Assembly: GCF_003481825.1 (NCBI RefSeq)
Contig: NZ_QULW01000003.1
Span: forward strand, 62,767-126,766
DNA length: 64,000 bases
DNA from: Clostridium sp. OM02-18AC
Lineage (GTDB): Bacteria; Bacillota; Clostridia; Lachnospirales; Lachnospiraceae
Direction of reading: 5' to 3'
This document shows, piece after piece, positions 61,600 through 64,000 of the stretch. Numbering within the stretch: position 1 is the stretch's first letter; each line of letters starts with the position of its first letter. The notes under the pieces are model-generated. The model had not been told where the DNA came from, ran no database searches, and saw only the letters and a list, made by a program, of their open reading frames with translations. Position numbers and translations under genes: made by a program.

Positions 61600-61628
61600 A
61601 TTTTATCATTCGTTGATATAAATAACAA
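61600..61628 (-). promoter_or_regulatory. Promoter for the hybrid-kinase cluster
   Basis: TTGTTA (61623-61628), a 17-base spacer and TAAAAT (61600-61605) lie on the minus strand about 55 bases before the kinase ATG. No clear terminator interrupts the genes from here down to the hairpin at 48.4 kb. Confidence 0.6.
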
Positions 61629-61662
61629 GCGACTTATGTATACAAGCTCATATTTCTAACAC

Positions 61663-61710
61663 AAAAAGCCCACCTGTGTGCCATAAAGAGATCTATGCAC
61701 ACTGGTGGGT
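61663..61710 (-). terminator. Terminator after the carB fusion gene
   Basis: GCCCACCTGTGTGC (61668-61681) and GCACACTGGTGGGT (61697-61710) form a 14-bp stem with one mismatch and one wobble pair. TTTTTGTG follows on the minus strand. It lies about 70 bases past the stop. Confidence 0.92.
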
Positions 61711-61777
61711 CTGGAAAGTTATTTTTTCGTACGTTTCAATCTTATTGCAAAAAACTGCGTTTCACATGTGCCATAGG

Positions 61778-64000
61778 TTAGAACTGAATTACTTTCGGTT
61801 CATGCGTAAATGCAGAAATCGTTGCTGTTGCATTCTTAAAATAGAATACTTCCGTGTTTCCATCGTCCTCAGAATACATTTTCCGTAAGGATGGATATGC
61901 GTCCAGCATCGATGCTCTTGCCTCTCTGCGGTCATCTGCAACCAGTTCTCCGGCAACACGGATCCACTCGCCGTCTTTGAAAGCGCAGATTTCTGCTTTC
62001 GGGTTTGCGTGAAGCTGCTTGGAAACATCCTTCATTTTACCAGTCTGAATGTAAAGCTTTCCCTCGAAAATATGTGCCGTTCCAAACGGACGTACTCTCG
62101 GCTGATCACCTTCTGCGGTTGCCAGGTAATAAGTATCTGCGTCTTTTAAGAATTTCTCCACGCGCTCAATGGCGTTGTAGGTGACCGATTTTACCTGCGC
62201 GATATCAATCAGGGTCAGCTCTTTCGCGCGGTTCTCCAGACTGGTTGCCAGAGCACCTGCGGTATCTAAGCTGGTGAGTACATGCACGCCGGTCTCGATG
62301 GCGTTACGGCGGATGACAAAGCCGTCACGGCTTCTCTCTGCGCCCTGCTGCGGAATGTCGATGACCAGATCAATCTCATGCCCCAGGATCAGGTCCATGA
62401 TGTTCGGGGATTCCTGCTCAAGCTTGCGCACGGTCAGGGCCTTCACGCCGTTCTCATTTAAGAACTTCGCGGTGCCGCGGGTGGCAAAGATCTTATAGCC
62501 GACGTTCTGGAAGCGTTTTGCGATCGGAACCACGTTTTCCTTCTCGGAATCGCGGACGGTGATGATCATGTTTTTGTGTTTCGGCAGCTTCAGTCCTGCG
62601 CCCTCAAAGGCCTTGTACAGTGCCTCGTTGAAGGTATTTGCGATACCCAGACACTCACCGGTGGACTTCATCTCCGGTCCAAGGCTGATATCTGCGCCGC
62701 GGATCTTCTCGAAGGAGAATACCGGCATCTTGATGGCGATGTAGTCTGCCTTCTTCTGCAGACCTGGCTCGTATCCAAGCTCCTTTAAGGTATGTCCGCA
62801 GATCACCTGCGTTGCCAGCGGTACGATCGGGATTCCGGTTACCTTGCTGATGTACGGCACGGTTCTGGAGGAACGCGGGTTTACCTCGATGATGTAGACC
62901 TCGCCGTCTGACACGATGAACTGGATGTTGATCATGCCCCTGACATGAAGGGCACGAGCCAGTTTCTCGGTGTAATCGACTAATTTTGCCTCGATTTCCG
63001 GGGTGATGCTCGGTGCCGGGTAAACAGAGATACTGTCGCCGGAGTGGACGCCGGTACGCTCGATGTGCTCCATGATACCCGGGATCAGGATGTCTTTGCC
63101 GTCGCATACAGCATCGACCTCGATCTCCTTGCCGACGATGTATTTATCTACCAGGATCGGGTGATCCTGTGCGATCTGGTTGATGATACCGATGAACTCG
63201 TCGATATCGTTGTCGTTGATGCAGATCTGCATACCCTGTCCGCCAAGTACGTAGGACGGTCTTACCAGAACCGGGTAGCCTAAATCGTTGGCTGCCTTCT
63301 TTGCTTCCTCTGCGGTAAATACGGTGTGTCCGGCCGGTCTCGGGATCTGGCACTGTTCCAGGATCTCATCGAACAGTTCACGGTCCTCGGCTGCATCGAC
63401 ATCTTCAGCTGCGGTTCCCAGGATCGGAACGCCCATCTTCATCAGGGACTCCGTCAGCTTGATCGCAGTCTGGCCACCGAACTGAACGACAGCTCCGTCC
63501 GGTTTCTCAATATCAACAATGCTCTCTACATCCTCCGGAGTCAGCGGCTCGAAATACAGCTTATCTGCGATATCGAAGTCGGTACTTACGGTCTCCGGGT
63601 TGTTATTTACGATAATGGTTTCGTATCCTTCTTTTTCAAACGCCCAGGTGCTGTGTACGGAACAGAAGTCGAACTCGATACCCTGGCCGATACGGATCGG
63701 ACCGGAACCAAGAACCAGAACTTTTTTCTTCTTATGCTCCTCTTCCACCTCGCTGATGCCGTCAAAGCAGGAGTAGTAATACGGTGTCTCGGCCGCGAAC
63801 TCTGCCGCACAGGTATCAACCATCTTGTAAGCGGCGCGGATGTTGTTTGCATGGCGCATTGCCTTGATCTCATCCTGGGAAACACCGGTCAGTCTGGAAA
63901 TGACATTGTCCGGGAACTCGATGCGCTTTGCTTCTTTTAATAATTCCGGAGTCAGCGGTCCCTTCTTTAATTGATCTTCCATCTCAACCAGAATTGCCAG
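61778..64000 (-). CDS. carB: Carbamoyl-phosphate synthase large chain, C-terminal two thirds, fused to a PNPOx-like domain
   Basis: The frame is open across the window edge, so the N-terminal part of CarB is missing. Present are the end of the first half (AKRIEFPDNVISRLTGVS), the oligomerisation region and the second ATP-grasp half (VLVLGSGPIRIGQGIEFDF, PVLVRPSYVLGGQGMQI, IIEVNPRSSRTVPYISKVTG). The MGS-type regulatory domain (IFATRGTAKFLNENGVKALT) follows. After KELTLIDIAQVKSVTYNAIE the chain continues about 120 residues with a pyridoxamine-phosphate-oxidase-like fold (YYLATAEGDQPRVRPFGTAH, LYIQTGKMKDVSKQLHANPK, EICAFKDGEWIRVAGELV). Ordinary CarB ends near the MGS domain. CarB makes carbamoyl phosphate for arginine and pyrimidines; the extra domain's role is unknown. 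Confidence 0.93.
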   Translation of the reverse strand: MAILVEMEDQLKKGPLTPELLKEAKRIEFPDNVISRLTGVSQDEIKAMRHANNIRAAYKMVDTCAAEFAAETPYYYSCFDGISEVEEEHKKKKVLVLGSGPIRIGQGIEFDFCSVHSTWAFEKEGYETIIVNNNPETVSTDFDIADKLYFEPLTPEDVESIVDIEKPDGAVVQFGGQTAIKLTESLMKMGVPILGTAAEDVDAAEDRELFDEILEQCQIPRPAGHTVFTAEEAKKAANDLGYPVLVRPSYVLGGQGMQICINDNDIDEFIGIINQIAQDHPILVDKYIVGKEIEVDAVCDGKDILIPGIMEHIERTGVHSGDSISVYPAPSITPEIEAKLVDYTEKLARALHVRGMINIQFIVSDGEVYIIEVNPRSSRTVPYISKVTGIPIVPLATQVICGHTLKELGYEPGLQKKADYIAIKMPVFSFEKIRGADISLGPEMKSTGECLGIANTFNEALYKAFEGAGLKLPKHKNMIITVRDSEKENVVPIAKRFQNVGYKIFATRGTAKFLNENGVKALTVRKLEQESPNIMDLILGHEIDLVIDIPQQGAERSRDGFVIRRNAIETGVHVLTSLDTAGALATSLENRAKELTLIDIAQVKSVTYNAIERVEKFLKDADTYYLATAEGDQPRVRPFGTAHIFEGKLYIQTGKMKDVSKQLHANPKAEICAFKDGEWIRVAGELVADDRREARASMLDAYPSLRKMYSEDDGNTEVFYFKNATATISAFTHEPKVIQF

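Noticed and set aside
63326..63940. Plus-strand open frame of 204 codons inside carB
   Set aside because: It is antisense to conserved carB motifs, so it is a shadow frame.
1..64000. CRISPR array, prophage, insertion sequence, tRNA or rRNA genes
   Set aside because: No spaced direct repeats, transposase or integrase motifs, tRNA-like folds or rRNA sequence were found on either strand.

Overview
This window looks like chromosome from a spore-forming member of the Clostridia, most likely the family Lachnospiraceae. The signs are two alpha/beta-type small acid-soluble spore protein genes, an anaerobic-type cobalamin pathway, a YesM/YesN-type sugar two-component system, a type III aspartate kinase, the cmk-ispH-rpsA block, and strong AGGAGG-type ribosome binding sites. 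The genus cannot be fixed from the sequence alone. Every gene I can support lies on the minus strand, so the window is read from 64000 down to 1, probably along one replichore. I saw no rRNA, tRNA, CRISPR array, insertion sequence or phage gene.

Layout from low to high coordinates. 0-11 kb: start of rsmD, a spore protein gene, galM, asd, a second type II topoisomerase pair (parC-like and parE-like), an anion/arsenite-type permease, an iron-containing alcohol dehydrogenase behind a near-consensus Rex operator, and a small secreted protein with a regular cysteine ladder. 11-22 kb: degV, then a galactose/glucose-type system consisting of mglB-mglA-mglC, two further sugar-binding proteins, a YesM-like kinase and a YesN-like regulator. 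22-31.6 kb: cobalamin genes cbiD, cbiG, cbiJ-cbiE fusion, cbiT-cbiA fusion, cobU, cobS, a second short cobU-like gene, cbiB and cobD, driven by a consensus promoter with a leader too short for a B12 riboswitch. The last gene, cobD, is followed after only 24 bases by the sugar-sensing regulator.

31.6-36.7 kb: a second spore protein, a PadR-controlled membrane operon (DUF1700 protein, small membrane protein, PspC), a small repeat-containing charged protein, gltS behind a Nif11-like small gene, a nitroreductase, and an AEC-type transporter broken by an internal deletion. 36.7-43 kb: rpsA, ispH, cmk, a YhiN-type flavoprotein and an M28-fold lipoprotein that has lost most metal ligands. 43-48.3 kb: lysC and purL, each a separate unit with its own terminator.

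48.4-61.6 kb: a long co-directional run with small gaps: hybrid kinase, a 1348-residue leucine-rich-repeat membrane protein, MoxR ATPase, DUF58 protein, a transglutaminase-like membrane protein whose expected catalytic Cys is Ser, luxS, a PAS-GGDEF-EAL protein, and a sigma-70-like protein lacking its DNA-melting and -10-reading segments. 61.8-64 kb: the C-terminal two thirds of carB, fused in frame to a pyridoxamine-phosphate-oxidase-like domain.

The most unusual points are the carB fusion, the two predicted pseudo-enzymes (M28 and transglutaminase folds), the truncated sigma-like protein, the cysteine-ladder protein, and the direct run-on from cobalamin genes into a sugar two-component system.
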